DNA of 17,515 nucleotides from JBFLVQ01 sp040758525 (GCA_040758525.1 JBFLVQ010000118.1:1-17515), one strand, 5' to 3'; positions 1-7,375 are shown, counted from the first letter of the stretch. Notes: generated from the sequence alone by a model not told the origin. Made by a program: numbers and translations.

Positions 1-1
1 C

Positions 2-913
2 GGAGCTGGTTTTATCGGTACACACCTTTGTCACCGTCTTATTGATGAAAACCATGATGTAATCTGTTTGGACAACTTCTTTACCGGTCAAAAGAGCAAT
101 ATCGCGGCACTACGTAACCACCCACGTTTTGAGTTAATCCGACATGACATTACCCAACCGATCCTAGTGGAAGTAGATCAGATCTATAACCTTGCTTGCC
201 CAGCTTCGCCTATCCATTATCAATACAATCCTGTTAAGACAATTAAGACCAACATTCTCGGTACTCTTAACATGCTAGGACTGGCTAAGCGTGTACGCGC
301 TCGTATTCTGCAAGCCTCTACTTCCGAGGTCTATGGCGATCCTACTGAACATCCACAGCGTGAAGAGTATTGGGGCAATGTCAATCCTATTGGTATCAGA
401 TCATGTTATGACGAAGGAAAACGTGCCGCAGAAACGTTAATGATGGATTACCATCGTCAGAATCGTGTAGACATAAGAATCATACGCATCTTTAACACCT
501 ATGGTCCATATATGAATGAGAACGATGGACGTGTAGTCTCGAACTTTATTGTACAGGCGCTACGTGGTGAGGATCTCACTGTCTATGGTGATGGTACACA
601 GACACGCTCGTTCTGCTATATTGACGATCTAGTTGAAGGAATGGTGCGAATGATGAATCAAGAGGGGTTTATTGGTCCAGTCAATCTAGGCAACCCAGAA
701 GAATATCAGGTAATTGAACTGGCACGCAAAATTCTTGCAATGGTGAACGGTAATGCCAAGATCGTCTTCAAACCATTGCCAGAAAATGATCCCACTCGTA
801 GGCGCCCAGACATTACACGTGCGCGTGAACATTTGGGATGGCAGCCGCGCGTGCCTATCGATGAAGGATTGCAGAAGACGATAGACTATTTTGGCAAAGT
901 GATCAAAGGGTAA
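2..913 (+). CDS. UDP-glucuronate decarboxylase (UDP-xylose synthase), 5' end missing
   Basis: Extended short-chain dehydrogenase that would convert UDP-glucuronate to UDP-xylose with bound NAD+, supplying a sugar nucleotide for surface glycans. The reading frame is open from base 2, so the gene begins outside the window; 303 residues are visible. The first visible residues, GAGFIG, are the end of the Rossmann glycine motif, so only a few N-terminal residues are missing. Also visible are LDNFFTGQ, STSEVYGDP and the family-typical SCYDEGKR, where Tyr (codon 407-409) and Lys (419-421) are the catalytic pair. RSFCYIDDLVEG and the NLGNPEE segment follow, as in bacterial and eukaryotic UXS proteins. 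The stop lies 10 bp before the kinase gene, so the two are probably co-transcribed. The call among SDR sugar enzymes is fairly safe because of YDEGKR; activity is inferred. Confidence 0.9.
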   Translation, partial: GAGFIGTHLCHRLIDENHDVICLDNFFTGQKSNIAALRNHPRFELIRHDITQPILVEVDQIYNLACPASPIHYQYNPVKTIKTNILGTLNMLGLAKRVRARILQASTSEVYGDPTEHPQREEYWGNVNPIGIRSCYDEGKRAAETLMMDYHRQNRVDIRIIRIFNTYGPYMNENDGRVVSNFIVQALRGEDLTVYGDGTQTRSFCYIDDLVEGMVRMMNQEGFIGPVNLGNPEEYQVIELARKILAMVNGNAKIVFKPLPENDPTRRRPDITRAREHLGWQPRVPIDEGLQKTIDYFGKVIKG

Positions 914-923
914 TTAAGAAAAG

Positions 924-3900
924 ATGGATAAACCTTCAGGTATATATTTGGCCGGCCAAATTCTCGATGGGAAATATGAGCTGATCGCGCAGCTTGGCGA
1001 AGGCGGCATGGCAATAGTCTATAGGGCGCGTAGGCTACGTATAGGTGATGAAGTAGCAGTCAAGGTGCTGCGTCCTGAGATCACCCTAGATACTATCAGT
1101 CAAGCCCGTTTTGAGCGTGAAGCGCAAGCCGCTGCACGTATCAAACATCCTAATATTATTACCATACATGATTTCGGCACTTCTTCAGATGGGCTTACTT
1201 ATCTAGTAATGGAGCTGCTCACCGGTCCCACGCTAGAGGCAGAGTTGCGCAGTCATGGCGCACTCTCGGTAGAACGTGCACTAAGTTTTTTACTGCCTGT
1301 CTGCCAAGCAATCGGGGCTGCCCACGAAGAGGGGATCATACATCGTGATCTGAAACCTTCAAATATCCTACTACATAAATTGAAGGATGGCTCGGAACTG
1401 ATCAAGGTAGTCGATTTTGGTATTGTCAAGTTAGGACGTGCCAGCGAGCGGCTTACTCAAGTCAACAATCTGCTTGGCACACCTCACTATATGTCACCAG
1501 AGCAGTGCTATAGTCGAGAACTAGATGCACGCTCAGATGTCTATTCACTAGGTATCATCGCTTATGAACTATTAAGCGGACAAGTACCATTTAATGAACC
1601 GGTTTTACTTGATATCTTACAAGCTCATGTGAAACAGCCACCCCCACCATTGCGTCGTATACGCGCGGAAATTCCCTCGCAGATTGAAGCGGTTATTATG
1701 CGCGCATTAAGCAAGCAGCCTGCACAACGACCAGCTAATGCCGTTGCCCTGGCACAAGAACTGATGACGGCGGCAGGCATCCCGCTAACTCCATTGACTA
1801 GCACACCACTCAGTGTAAAGATTCGTACTACTGAGAACACTTCGCCATTACCATTACTATCCTCTGCTACTTATTTACCAACACAGACCGATTCAAGACC
1901 ACGCGACACGCTCAGCCGTCGTTTAGTCAAGACCTTTCCCGATTTCGATCAGTTTTTAGGACGGCGGCGTGAGATGGAGCGTATGGCAGTAGAATATCAA
2001 CATCTGCTCAGCGGCAAAGCTCGTCCTATTGTCTTGCTAGGTGAGCAGGGTGTGGGATTATCGCGGCTAGGTGAAGAGTTTAAAACTTGGGCACGCCGCC
2101 AAGGTGCGGCCGTCTTGCTAACAAGATTTTATGAGCCAGCCGCGCGTGGACAGCTTCCTTTTCAACTTTGGCTCGACCTGCTACGGCGTATGATTGGGGT
2201 AGCACGTAAAGATCTAGATTCAGAAGCTCATCTTGCAGAATTAACTGCTGAACAGATGGGGGTAGAATTACCAGGCTGCCTACTGGAGAGTCATACCTTT
2301 AGCGAAGCCGAAAAATGGCGGGTGTTTGAGGCCGTAGTATCAGTGGCGCTACGCTGTTTAAGCGATCGTGCTGGTGTACTGATATTCGACAATCTGCATT
2401 TAGCTGATCAACTCAGTTTGGAGTTGCTTGCTTATCTACTGCGCCAATGTCGTACCCGTGTACTCTTTATCTTTCTTGCCCGTAGTGAGCAGTTGAGTGA
2501 TAAGGGGCATAGGCTGCAAGAATGGTTGGCTACGTTGGCAAGTTCAGGCGGTTATGAAGCACTCTCCTTACAGCCGCTCTCAATATCAGAAGTACGCAAT
2601 CTACTTGATGCGATCTTTGGCCGTACCCACTTTGTTGAAAGGGATATTGAGCAGCTTTGGTCAGTTTCACAGGGCAACCCTTATTATATAGGTGAAATTG
2701 TACGGCTGCTGCTTAATGAAGGAAAGCTAGTGCTCAAGGAGGATCAATGGTGTTGTGAAGATCTGGAAAATATCACATTGCCTCAAAGCTTACAGCAGCT
2801 TGCTGAACTGAAACTGGCACGTCTAGATGAACAACTTATTGAGCTACTACGCCAAGCTGCGGTAATTGGTCGTGAATTTACCTTCAGTCTACTGGAACGT
2901 ATAAGTGGTCTTGATGAAGATAAACTGATCAATGAACTGGAGCGTGCGGTTAAGGAGAATGTGATCAAGGAGAGCCAAAAGAGCGACGAGGGTTACTACT
3001 TTCATAACCCCACTCTGCAGCTTGTCCTATATGAGGGCATCCCACGCCGTCGTCGCCGCAAATTACATCTACAAACAGCACAAGCAATCGAGGCAGAAAC
3101 GACTAATAATCAACAGAAGCTACTACGCCAGAGTGCGCAACTGCTCTACCATTATCATGAAGCTGGGCAAGCAGAAAAGACTTTTCATTATGGGCCAGCA
3201 GCAGCAGAAGCAGCACGCTCGCGACTAGCAATGGCAGAAGCAGAAAGTTATTATGCCTGGGCACTGGCAGCAGCACAGGAGATGGTTGATACTGACACTC
3301 CGCCTGATCCTGCAGAATGGGCAAAACTGCAATTGGGTGCGGCTGAAGTAGCGCTTCATCTAGGCCAACTGAACACTGCTGATCAAGCACTAGGAGAGGC
3401 CCAACGACTTGCTCAGGCGGCTGAAAATGCTGCTCTCTTAGCCCATGCACAACTTATTAAAAGTCAACTAGAACTTAATCGCAGCCAATTTGAAGCCGCA
3501 CTGGTAGCTACAGAAGAGGGACTTGGTGCTGCTGAACAGGCTGAAGATCCTGTATTAGAAGGCCAACTCTTACTGCTACTAGCGCGTGCCTACCGTGCCT
3601 TAGGCCGTTTTGAAGAGGCTTTTGATGCCCTGGAATGTGCGTTAGAGATCGTGCGTCACTTAGGTGATCATGCCACGGAAAGCCAGATACTTTCACTACT
3701 CGGCAGTATGCTTGGTTTTGCTGGTCAGTATAAAAAAGGGCGAGATTTTGCTGAAGAAGCGCTTAAATTAGCGCGTAAACAGAAGGATCGTCTAGGTGAA
3801 ATGATGGCGTTGTTGCGTCTAGGGCAGATATATTGGCAATGTGCGCAATTGGATCAAGCGCTAGAGGCATATGAGCTAGGCTTGGAATTAGCGCGTGCGC

Positions 3901-4481
3901 TGGAGAGCCGCCTAAATGAAGGCTCATTCCAAAATGGTCTAGGAGATGTCTTCCGCAGTTTAGCAGAGATCGAATTGGCGCGTGATTGCTATCAACAATA
4001 TCTGACAATCGCAGAATCGGTCGGTAATCAGAGTGGAAAAGTACATGCTAATCACAAACTCGGTCTAATAGCATTGGAACTGGGTATCCTACCCGACGCT
4101 GTTAATCGGTTAGTACAGGCGTGTGAGGAGCATGTAAGGCTAGGCGAGGTACGTTTAGTTATAGAAGCACACTGTGGCCTTGGTCAAGCCTACGAACAGA
4201 CCGGTCAACTTCAAGCTGCGCAAACAGCCTATAGCACAGCTATTGACCATTGCCAACACATTAATTATCCTGGTTACGAATGGCAAGCCCATTATGGCCT
4301 GGCCAGTTGCCTCTTCATGCTCGGCCAGTTGGCGGGGGCGCGCGCGCAAGTACAGGCCGCCCTCGAAATTATCGAGCAGCTACGCAAAGCATTACCGGCA
4401 GATGTGAATGTCGATGAATTCCTACGCGACAAACGCAAAGCCTTTGCGTTACTGCAAGACATTGACTCCAGTGAAAAGTGA
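924..4481 (+). CDS. Ser/Thr protein kinase fused to an AAA-like NTPase domain and TPR repeats
   Basis: Cytosolic 1185-residue signalling protein with no signal peptide or membrane helix. The kinase domain covers about residues 17-285: glycine loop GEGGMAIV (25-32), VAIK-type Lys47, HRDLKPSN (140-147), DFG (164-166) and GTPHYMSPEQ (185-194), all intact, so an active kinase is expected. A linker of about 60 residues leads to an AAA_16/STAND-like domain from about 345 (FLGRRRE) to 700. Its Walker A reads GEQGVGLS (373-380) with Leu379 where Lys is normal. Walker B reads VLIFDNLHLAD, with Asn in place of the usual second acidic residue. From about 730 to 1150 there are TPR-type helical repeats rich in Ala, Leu and Glu. 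The architecture matches PknK-like sensor kinases, in which the C-terminal part is thought to bind partners. The start is ATG at 924, 10 bp after the UXS gene, with only a weak purine-rich ribosome site. Substrate and signal are unknown. Confidence 0.93.
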   Translation: MDKPSGIYLAGQILDGKYELIAQLGEGGMAIVYRARRLRIGDEVAVKVLRPEITLDTISQARFEREAQAAARIKHPNIITIHDFGTSSDGLTYLVMELLTGPTLEAELRSHGALSVERALSFLLPVCQAIGAAHEEGIIHRDLKPSNILLHKLKDGSELIKVVDFGIVKLGRASERLTQVNNLLGTPHYMSPEQCYSRELDARSDVYSLGIIAYELLSGQVPFNEPVLLDILQAHVKQPPPPLRRIRAEIPSQIEAVIMRALSKQPAQRPANAVALAQELMTAAGIPLTPLTSTPLSVKIRTTENTSPLPLLSSATYLPTQTDSRPRDTLSRRLVKTFPDFDQFLGRRREMERMAVEYQHLLSGKARPIVLLGEQGVGLSRLGEEFKTWARRQGAAVLLTRFYEPAARGQLPFQLWLDLLRRMIGVARKDLDSEAHLAELTAEQMGVELPGCLLESHTFSEAEKWRVFEAVVSVALRCLSDRAGVLIFDNLHLADQLSLELLAYLLRQCRTRVLFIFLARSEQLSDKGHRLQEWLATLASSGGYEALSLQPLSISEVRNLLDAIFGRTHFVERDIEQLWSVSQGNPYYIGEIVRLLLNEGKLVLKEDQWCCEDLENITLPQSLQQLAELKLARLDEQLIELLRQAAVIGREFTFSLLERISGLDEDKLINELERAVKENVIKESQKSDEGYYFHNPTLQLVLYEGIPRRRRRKLHLQTAQAIEAETTNNQQKLLRQSAQLLYHYHEAGQAEKTFHYGPAAAEAARSRLAMAEAESYYAWALAAAQEMVDTDTPPDPAEWAKLQLGAAEVALHLGQLNTADQALGEAQRLAQAAENAALLAHAQLIKSQLELNRSQFEAALVATEEGLGAAEQAEDPVLEGQLLLLLARAYRALGRFEEAFDALECALEIVRHLGDHATESQILSLLGSMLGFAGQYKKGRDFAEEALKLARKQKDRLGEMMALLRLGQIYWQCAQLDQALEAYELGLELARALESRLNEGSFQNGLGDVFRSLAEIELARDCYQQYLTIAESVGNQSGKVHANHKLGLIALELGILPDAVNRLVQACEEHVRLGEVRLVIEAHCGLGQAYEQTGQLQAAQTAYSTAIDHCQHINYPGYEWQAHYGLASCLFMLGQLAGARAQVQAALEIIEQLRKALPADVNVDEFLRDKRKAFALLQDIDSSEK

Positions 4482-4580
4482 TCAGTGACAAATGAGCAGA
4501 TTGAAAGTGATTAGCTTGCAAGTCGCTTGAGAGTAGCAGTATTGTATTGTCTCGTCGCTTGTTACTACGACCTGTCACTT
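4470..4580. repeat. Degenerate phased 7-bp repeats, two opposed arrays
   Basis: Heptads of the form AGTGANN begin at 4470 (agtgaaa), 4477 (agtgatc), 4484 (agtgaca) and 4491 (aatgagc), then decay, with another agtgatt at 4506. The array begins inside the last codons of the kinase gene and its second unit contains the stop TGA (4479-4481). Read on the - strand from 4580 leftward, a second run is also in 7-bp phase: aagtgac, aggtcgt, agtaaca, agcgacg, agacaat. The spacer is therefore mostly two converging degenerate arrays. It resembles the short tandemly repeated heptanucleotides known from cyanobacterial intergenic DNA. No function is assigned. Confidence 0.6.
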
Positions 4581-4600
4581 AAGATAATAGCGAGGAAATT

Positions 4601-5749
4601 ATGAAATTCTTCTTTTTCCATCTGATGCCTTGGCCACATCTGCCCGATGATTTCGAGCAGAATCATCGTAGCGCCTGGATCTGGTGCCCAAATAGCTTTT
4701 ACGATCCCAAAGAGGGTTATAAGATCTATAACCGTTACTTAGACGAGTTGGAATATGCCGAAAAGCTTGGCTTCGATGGTGTATGTGTAAATGAGCACCA
4801 TCAGACCGCCTATGGCAATATGCCCTCGCCCAACATTATTGCTGCTGCACTAGCAAGACGCACTGAACAGATCAAGATTGCTGTGGTTGGCAATGCCTTA
4901 CCACTCTATGACCCGCCTCAAAGAGTAGCAGAAGAGATTGCTATGCTTGATGTAATCACAGGCGGACGCATCATCTCTGGTCAGGTGATTGGAGGCGGCC
5001 CGGAATATTTCTCCTTTGGAATAAATCCTAGTTTTTCACGGGAACGCTTTGCCGAGGCACATGAGCTAATTATGCGTATATGGACCGAGGATGGGCCTTT
5101 CAGCCATTATGGCAAGCATTACAAGATAAAATATGTGAATGCCTGGCCAAAGCCTTTTCAGAAACCACATCCACCAATCTGGATACCAGGCGCAGGCAGT
5201 ATTGAAACGATTGAATGGGTAGCGCAGAAGCGTTATGCCTATATGGGTATTCCCTATTTCCATATTGATGTTTTCCGTAAGAATTTTGAACACTTCCGTC
5301 AGTCTGCTGAAAAGGCTGGCTACACTGCCGATCCAGAACAGCTTGGCTGGTTGGTGCCGATCTATATTGCAGAGACGGATGAGCAGGCACGTAAAGAGTA
5401 TGAGCCACATCTATGGTATTTTGTTAAGAAGCTGCTCAAAGGGCTTACTACTATACCACCTGGCTACACTTCAGCACGCTCGACTATGAAGATACTCGCG
5501 GCTCTTAACCAATTTATGGGTACTGTTGAGACTTGGGATGGTATTTTAGCAGGTAGCTATGCGATTGTAGGTAGCCCGCAGACGGTGCGTGAGCAATTGA
5601 TCTCACGCTTAAAAGAGCTGGGTTGTGGCAATCTGTTGGGACTATTCCAACTTGGTAGCTTACCAGCAGAGTTGACCAAGAAGAACCTAGACCTTTTTGC
5701 CACAGAAGTGATGCCCACGCTGCGGCAAGAATTCCGCGCCGGAAAATAA
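4601..5749 (+). CDS. LLM-class flavin-dependent oxidoreductase (luciferase-like)
   Basis: Cytosolic 382-residue protein of the bacterial luciferase-like superfamily, which uses reduced flavin (FMN or F420) to oxidise or reduce small organic substrates. Visible family marks are the VNEHHQTAYG segment (residues 63-72), where NEHH is the characteristic active-site stretch, followed by MPSPNIIAAALARRT. Next come the LPLYDPPQRVAEEIAMLD segment, GRIISGQVIGGGPEYF, and PHPPIWIPGAG near the middle. A C-terminal segment with GSPQTVREQL is typical of the group. Length is normal for the family. The ATG at 4601 is preceded by gcgaggaaatt, a good Shine-Dalgarno. The hydrolase gene begins 11 bp downstream, so the two form a unit. 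The substrate cannot be read from sequence. Possibilities include a Baeyer-Villiger-like or alkane/aldehyde monooxygenase whose product is hydrolysed by the neighbour. Confidence 0.9.
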   Translation: MKFFFFHLMPWPHLPDDFEQNHRSAWIWCPNSFYDPKEGYKIYNRYLDELEYAEKLGFDGVCVNEHHQTAYGNMPSPNIIAAALARRTEQIKIAVVGNALPLYDPPQRVAEEIAMLDVITGGRIISGQVIGGGPEYFSFGINPSFSRERFAEAHELIMRIWTEDGPFSHYGKHYKIKYVNAWPKPFQKPHPPIWIPGAGSIETIEWVAQKRYAYMGIPYFHIDVFRKNFEHFRQSAEKAGYTADPEQLGWLVPIYIAETDEQARKEYEPHLWYFVKKLLKGLTTIPPGYTSARSTMKILAALNQFMGTVETWDGILAGSYAIVGSPQTVREQLISRLKELGCGNLLGLFQLGSLPAELTKKNLDLFATEVMPTLRQEFRAGK

Positions 5750-5760
5750 GGAGAAGCGAT

Positions 5761-6540
5761 ATGACAGGACAAGTTGAATTCCTTGATGTGCATGGTGTGC
5801 GTACCCAAGTCTTGCGAGGTGGATCAGGACAGCCATTACTCTATCTACATACAGGTGGAGGCGAGACCTTCTGGCTGCCATTCCATGAAGCGTTAGCAAC
5901 GCACTACAGCTTGATTGCGCCAGCTCATCCCGGCTTTGATCAATCCGAAGGTTTGAATCGCATTCAAGATATCGAGGATCTCGCCTTCCATTATTTAGAC
6001 CTACTGGATGCACTCAAACTCGATCGAGTGAATATTGTCGGCGCTTCGTTTGGCGGTTGGATTGCAGCAGAACTGGCGGTGCGTTGGCCAGAGCGTATAC
6101 GCCGACTGGTGCTGGTCGATTCAGTAGGAATATGGCTGCCTGATCATCCTATTGCTGAGCTATTTGGTCTTGAGCCAGCCGATTGGCGTAATCTGATCTT
6201 TCACGATCCAAACTCAGAGATTGCTCAGGCGCTAGTGCAAGATGACCCTCCTGAAGAGATGCTGATGCTGTTACTAAAAGCAATGGAGGCTTTAGCACGG
6301 ATTGGTTGGAATCCATATCTACATAATCCCAAGTTGCATGGTCGGTTACATCGTATCAATATCCCTACATTAATCCTCTGGGGAGAAAATGATCAGCTTG
6401 TTCCTCCTATCTATGGAGAAGCATTCCGTGATGCAATTGCTAATTCTGAATTAGTGTTGATAAAGAATTGTGGTCATCTACCAATCTTTGAACAGACCGA
6501 GAAGTTTGTTGAGCAGGTAGTCAATTTCCTTGGCCATTAA
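5761..6540 (+). CDS. Alpha/beta-fold hydrolase
   Basis: Cytosolic 259-residue serine hydrolase, the usual length for single-domain members. The HTGGG segment (30-34) fits the oxyanion loop. GASFGG (94-99) is the nucleophile elbow with Ser96, WGENDQLVP supplies Asp211, and NCGHLPIFEQ supplies His239, so the catalytic triad is complete. The ATG at 5761 has a clear AAGGAG ribosome site ending about 6 bp upstream, and lies 11 bp after the flavin oxidoreductase gene. The pair is likely translated from one mRNA, ending at the hairpin just after the stop. It may act on an ester, lactone or C-C bond in the oxidoreductase product, but this is inference from neighbourhood only. Epoxide hydrolase, haloalkane dehalogenase and meta-cleavage hydrolase relatives share this layout and cannot be separated by eye. 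Confidence 0.9.
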   Translation: MTGQVEFLDVHGVRTQVLRGGSGQPLLYLHTGGGETFWLPFHEALATHYSLIAPAHPGFDQSEGLNRIQDIEDLAFHYLDLLDALKLDRVNIVGASFGGWIAAELAVRWPERIRRLVLVDSVGIWLPDHPIAELFGLEPADWRNLIFHDPNSEIAQALVQDDPPEEMLMLLLKAMEALARIGWNPYLHNPKLHGRLHRINIPTLILWGENDQLVPPIYGEAFRDAIANSELVLIKNCGHLPIFEQTEKFVEQVVNFLGH

Positions 6541-6546
6541 ATTGAG

Positions 6547-6582
6547 CCACAGAGCATATAGAGCATTCTATGTGCTCTGTGG
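6547..6582 (+). terminator. Strong hairpin after the hydrolase gene, probable terminator
   Basis: Arms ccacagagcatatag (6547-6561) and ctatgtgctctgtgg (6568-6582) pair over 15 bp with one T-G wobble and a 6-base loop, 6 bp after the hydrolase stop. The following sequence, taagtttctc, has only a short T run, so Rho-independent termination may be weak. The stem may instead protect the 3' end of the mRNA. It also overlaps the end of the decayed kinase fragment on the other strand. Confidence 0.6.
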
Positions 6583-6750
6583 TAAGTTTCTCGCCTTATT
6601 ATTTAGCGTTATCAAGCATCTAGATGTTACCAGCAGTAGTTTGATTGTAGCTGGGCATTCCAATACCTGATCCGTAGCAAGAAAAACCTCTCCCATACCA
6701 CATCGATCGAGGAAGCGCAATAGACTCCATTTGCTTATCAGTATACACAA
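6568..6750 (-). pseudogene. Decayed N-terminal fragment of a Ser/Thr protein kinase
   Basis: Read on the - strand this frame gives about 60 residues containing SLLRFLDRCGMGEVFLATD, then QVLECPATIKLL. This is the shape of a kinase N-lobe: the usual LLGRGGMGEVFLAxD glycine loop, followed about 15 residues later by the VAIK-type lysine in TIK. The first glycines of the loop are replaced (DRCGMG). Similarity stops after TIKLL, and a stop codon comes within about 20 residues. There is no C-lobe and no good start codon (the frame opens only with TTG). The remnant differs from the intact kinase at 924-4481, which has GEGGMAIVYRA, so it came from another kinase gene. It probably records a deletion or an old rearrangement. 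A chance match is possible but unlikely given the motif spacing. Confidence 0.6.
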
Positions 6751-6767
6751 CTCGTTAAGTACTTAAT

Positions 6768-6788
6768 AGTGACCAGTGAGAAGTGATT
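6768..6788. repeat. Three tandem 7-bp repeats of the AGTGANN type
   Basis: Consecutive heptads agtgacc (6768-6774), agtgaga (6775-6781) and agtgatt (6782-6788) are exactly in phase. They share the AGTGA core with the array at 4470-4512, so one repeat family occurs twice in the window, each time in the spacer upstream of a gene. Confidence 0.6.
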
Positions 6789-6798
6789 ATTGTCGAAT

Positions 6799-6844
6799 TT
6801 GACATTCTGTTTATGCTAATGCATTCTTAGTATAAACTAAGAAT
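6799..6844 (+). promoter_or_regulatory. Possible promoter/operator for the DUF3052 gene
   Basis: A perfect TTGACA lies at 6799-6804, but the best hexamer 17 bp downstream, CATTCT, is a poor -10. A TATAAA (6831-6836) forms the centre of a perfect 8-bp inverted repeat, attcttag (6823-6830) and ctaagaat (6837-6844), ending 15 bp before the ATG. The dyad could be a repressor site or a small leader hairpin. Promoter assignment is weak because the two hexamers are 26 bp apart. Confidence 0.35.
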
Positions 6845-6859
6845 TACATAAGGATAATT

Positions 6860-7270
6860 ATGCAGGTAGCAAAAAAACTAGGTATTAAAGAGGGGATACG
6901 TGCAATCTTCATTAATGCACCGGCAGAAGCAATAGCAGCGATTGACCCACCAAGTCTTGATATTGCTTCGGAACTTTCTGGTTCTTTTGACTACATTCAT
7001 CTCTTTGTAAAAAGCCTGAGAGAACTTGATAATAACTTCCCTAAGCTTAAAGCCCATCTTAAACCAACAGGCACGCTCTGGATCTCTTGGCCCAAAAATA
7101 GACAGCTTGGGACTGACCTTACGCTAACAAAAATTATAAACATAGGGTACAGCCATGGACTTGTCGAAAGCAAATGTGTGGGTATAGACTTGACTTGGTC
7201 TGCCTTGAAGTTTACCAATCCCAAAAAGGGCAAAGTTTATAATAATAGTTACGGACAGTTAAAATCGTAA
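6860..7270 (+). CDS. DUF3052 family protein
   Basis: Small 136-residue cytosolic protein with no assigned biochemical role. It matches the recalled pattern of DUF3052 proteins: an N-terminal KKLGIKEG, a FINAP segment, FDYIHLFVKSLREL in the middle, LKPTGTLWISWPK near residues 67-80, a DLT motif, and a C-terminal WSALKF. The fold implied by these alternating hydrophobic segments is Rossmann-like, resembling a methyltransferase core without its cofactor-binding motif, but this is inference. The ATG at 6860 follows aaggataatt, a reasonable ribosome site. The gene appears to be transcribed alone, with a 319-bp spacer upstream and 105 bp downstream. The length is normal for the family. Confidence 0.82.
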   Translation: MQVAKKLGIKEGIRAIFINAPAEAIAAIDPPSLDIASELSGSFDYIHLFVKSLRELDNNFPKLKAHLKPTGTLWISWPKNRQLGTDLTLTKIINIGYSHGLVESKCVGIDLTWSALKFTNPKKGKVYNNSYGQLKS

Positions 7271-7283
7271 CGTAAATTGAATA

Positions 7284-7323
7284 CAGAACAAGTTCTGGGA
7301 CAAAACAGTACTATGGCATAGTA
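7284..7323. promoter_or_regulatory. Two adjacent palindromes upstream of the secreted-protein gene
   Basis: CAGAACAAGTTCTG (7284-7297) has perfect 6-bp arms around AA. TACTATGGCATAGTA (7309-7323) has perfect 7-bp arms around one G. Their centres are about 26 bp apart, and they lie 50-90 bp before the ATG at 7376. They could be regulator-binding sites. The first superficially resembles GAAC-GTTC SOS boxes, but its spacer is 2 bp rather than 4, so LexA is not claimed. Confidence 0.35.
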
Positions 7324-7348
7324 AAATTATAGCTTAAACTAGAAACTG

Positions 7349-7374
7349 AAGGAGTGTAGCAAAGGAGTGTAGCA
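7349..7374 (+). repeat. 13-bp tandem duplication containing the Shine-Dalgarno
   Basis: The unit aaggagtgtagca occurs twice without gap, at 7349-7361 and 7362-7374, directly before the ATG at 7376. Each copy carries AGGAG. The second lies 8 bases before the ATG, an ideal distance; the first lies 21 bases before it. The duplication supports this start codon. Confidence 0.85.
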
Positions 7375-7375
7375 A

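Larger units (their letters stand above)
6541..6859. other. 319-bp intergenic region: contents
   Basis: This gap contains, left to right, the 6547-6582 hairpin, a decayed kinase fragment on the - strand (6568-6750), three 7-bp repeats (6768-6788), a TTGACA hexamer (6799-6804) and an 8-bp dyad around TATAAA (6823-6844). A ribosome site aagga follows just before the DUF3052 start. No intact gene was seen. Confidence 0.7.

Noticed and set aside
3103..3450. 115-codon open frame on the - strand inside the TPR part of the kinase gene
   Set aside because: It is antisense to strongly supported coding sequence, rich in Leu and Gln from complementing Ala/Gln codons, and shows no recognisable motif.
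4470..4580. CRISPR array
   Set aside because: Repeats are 7 bp and contiguous, with no unique spacers of constant length and no cas genes in the window.
4559..4588. TTGTTA-18 bp-GATAAT as a promoter for the flavin oxidoreductase gene
   Set aside because: Transcription would start at about 4595, inside the Shine-Dalgarno of the ATG at 4601, which makes this hexamer pair implausible. It also overlaps the 7-bp repeat region.
5066..5410. Two overlapping - strand open frames of about 100 codons inside the flavin oxidoreductase gene
   Set aside because: They are antisense shadows of a conserved gene, with no ribosome site and no domain likeness.
7284..7297. SOS (LexA) box upstream of the secreted-protein gene
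   Set aside because: Gram-positive-type LexA boxes have GAAC-N4-GTTC. Here the spacer is N2, and the downstream gene is not a DNA-repair gene.
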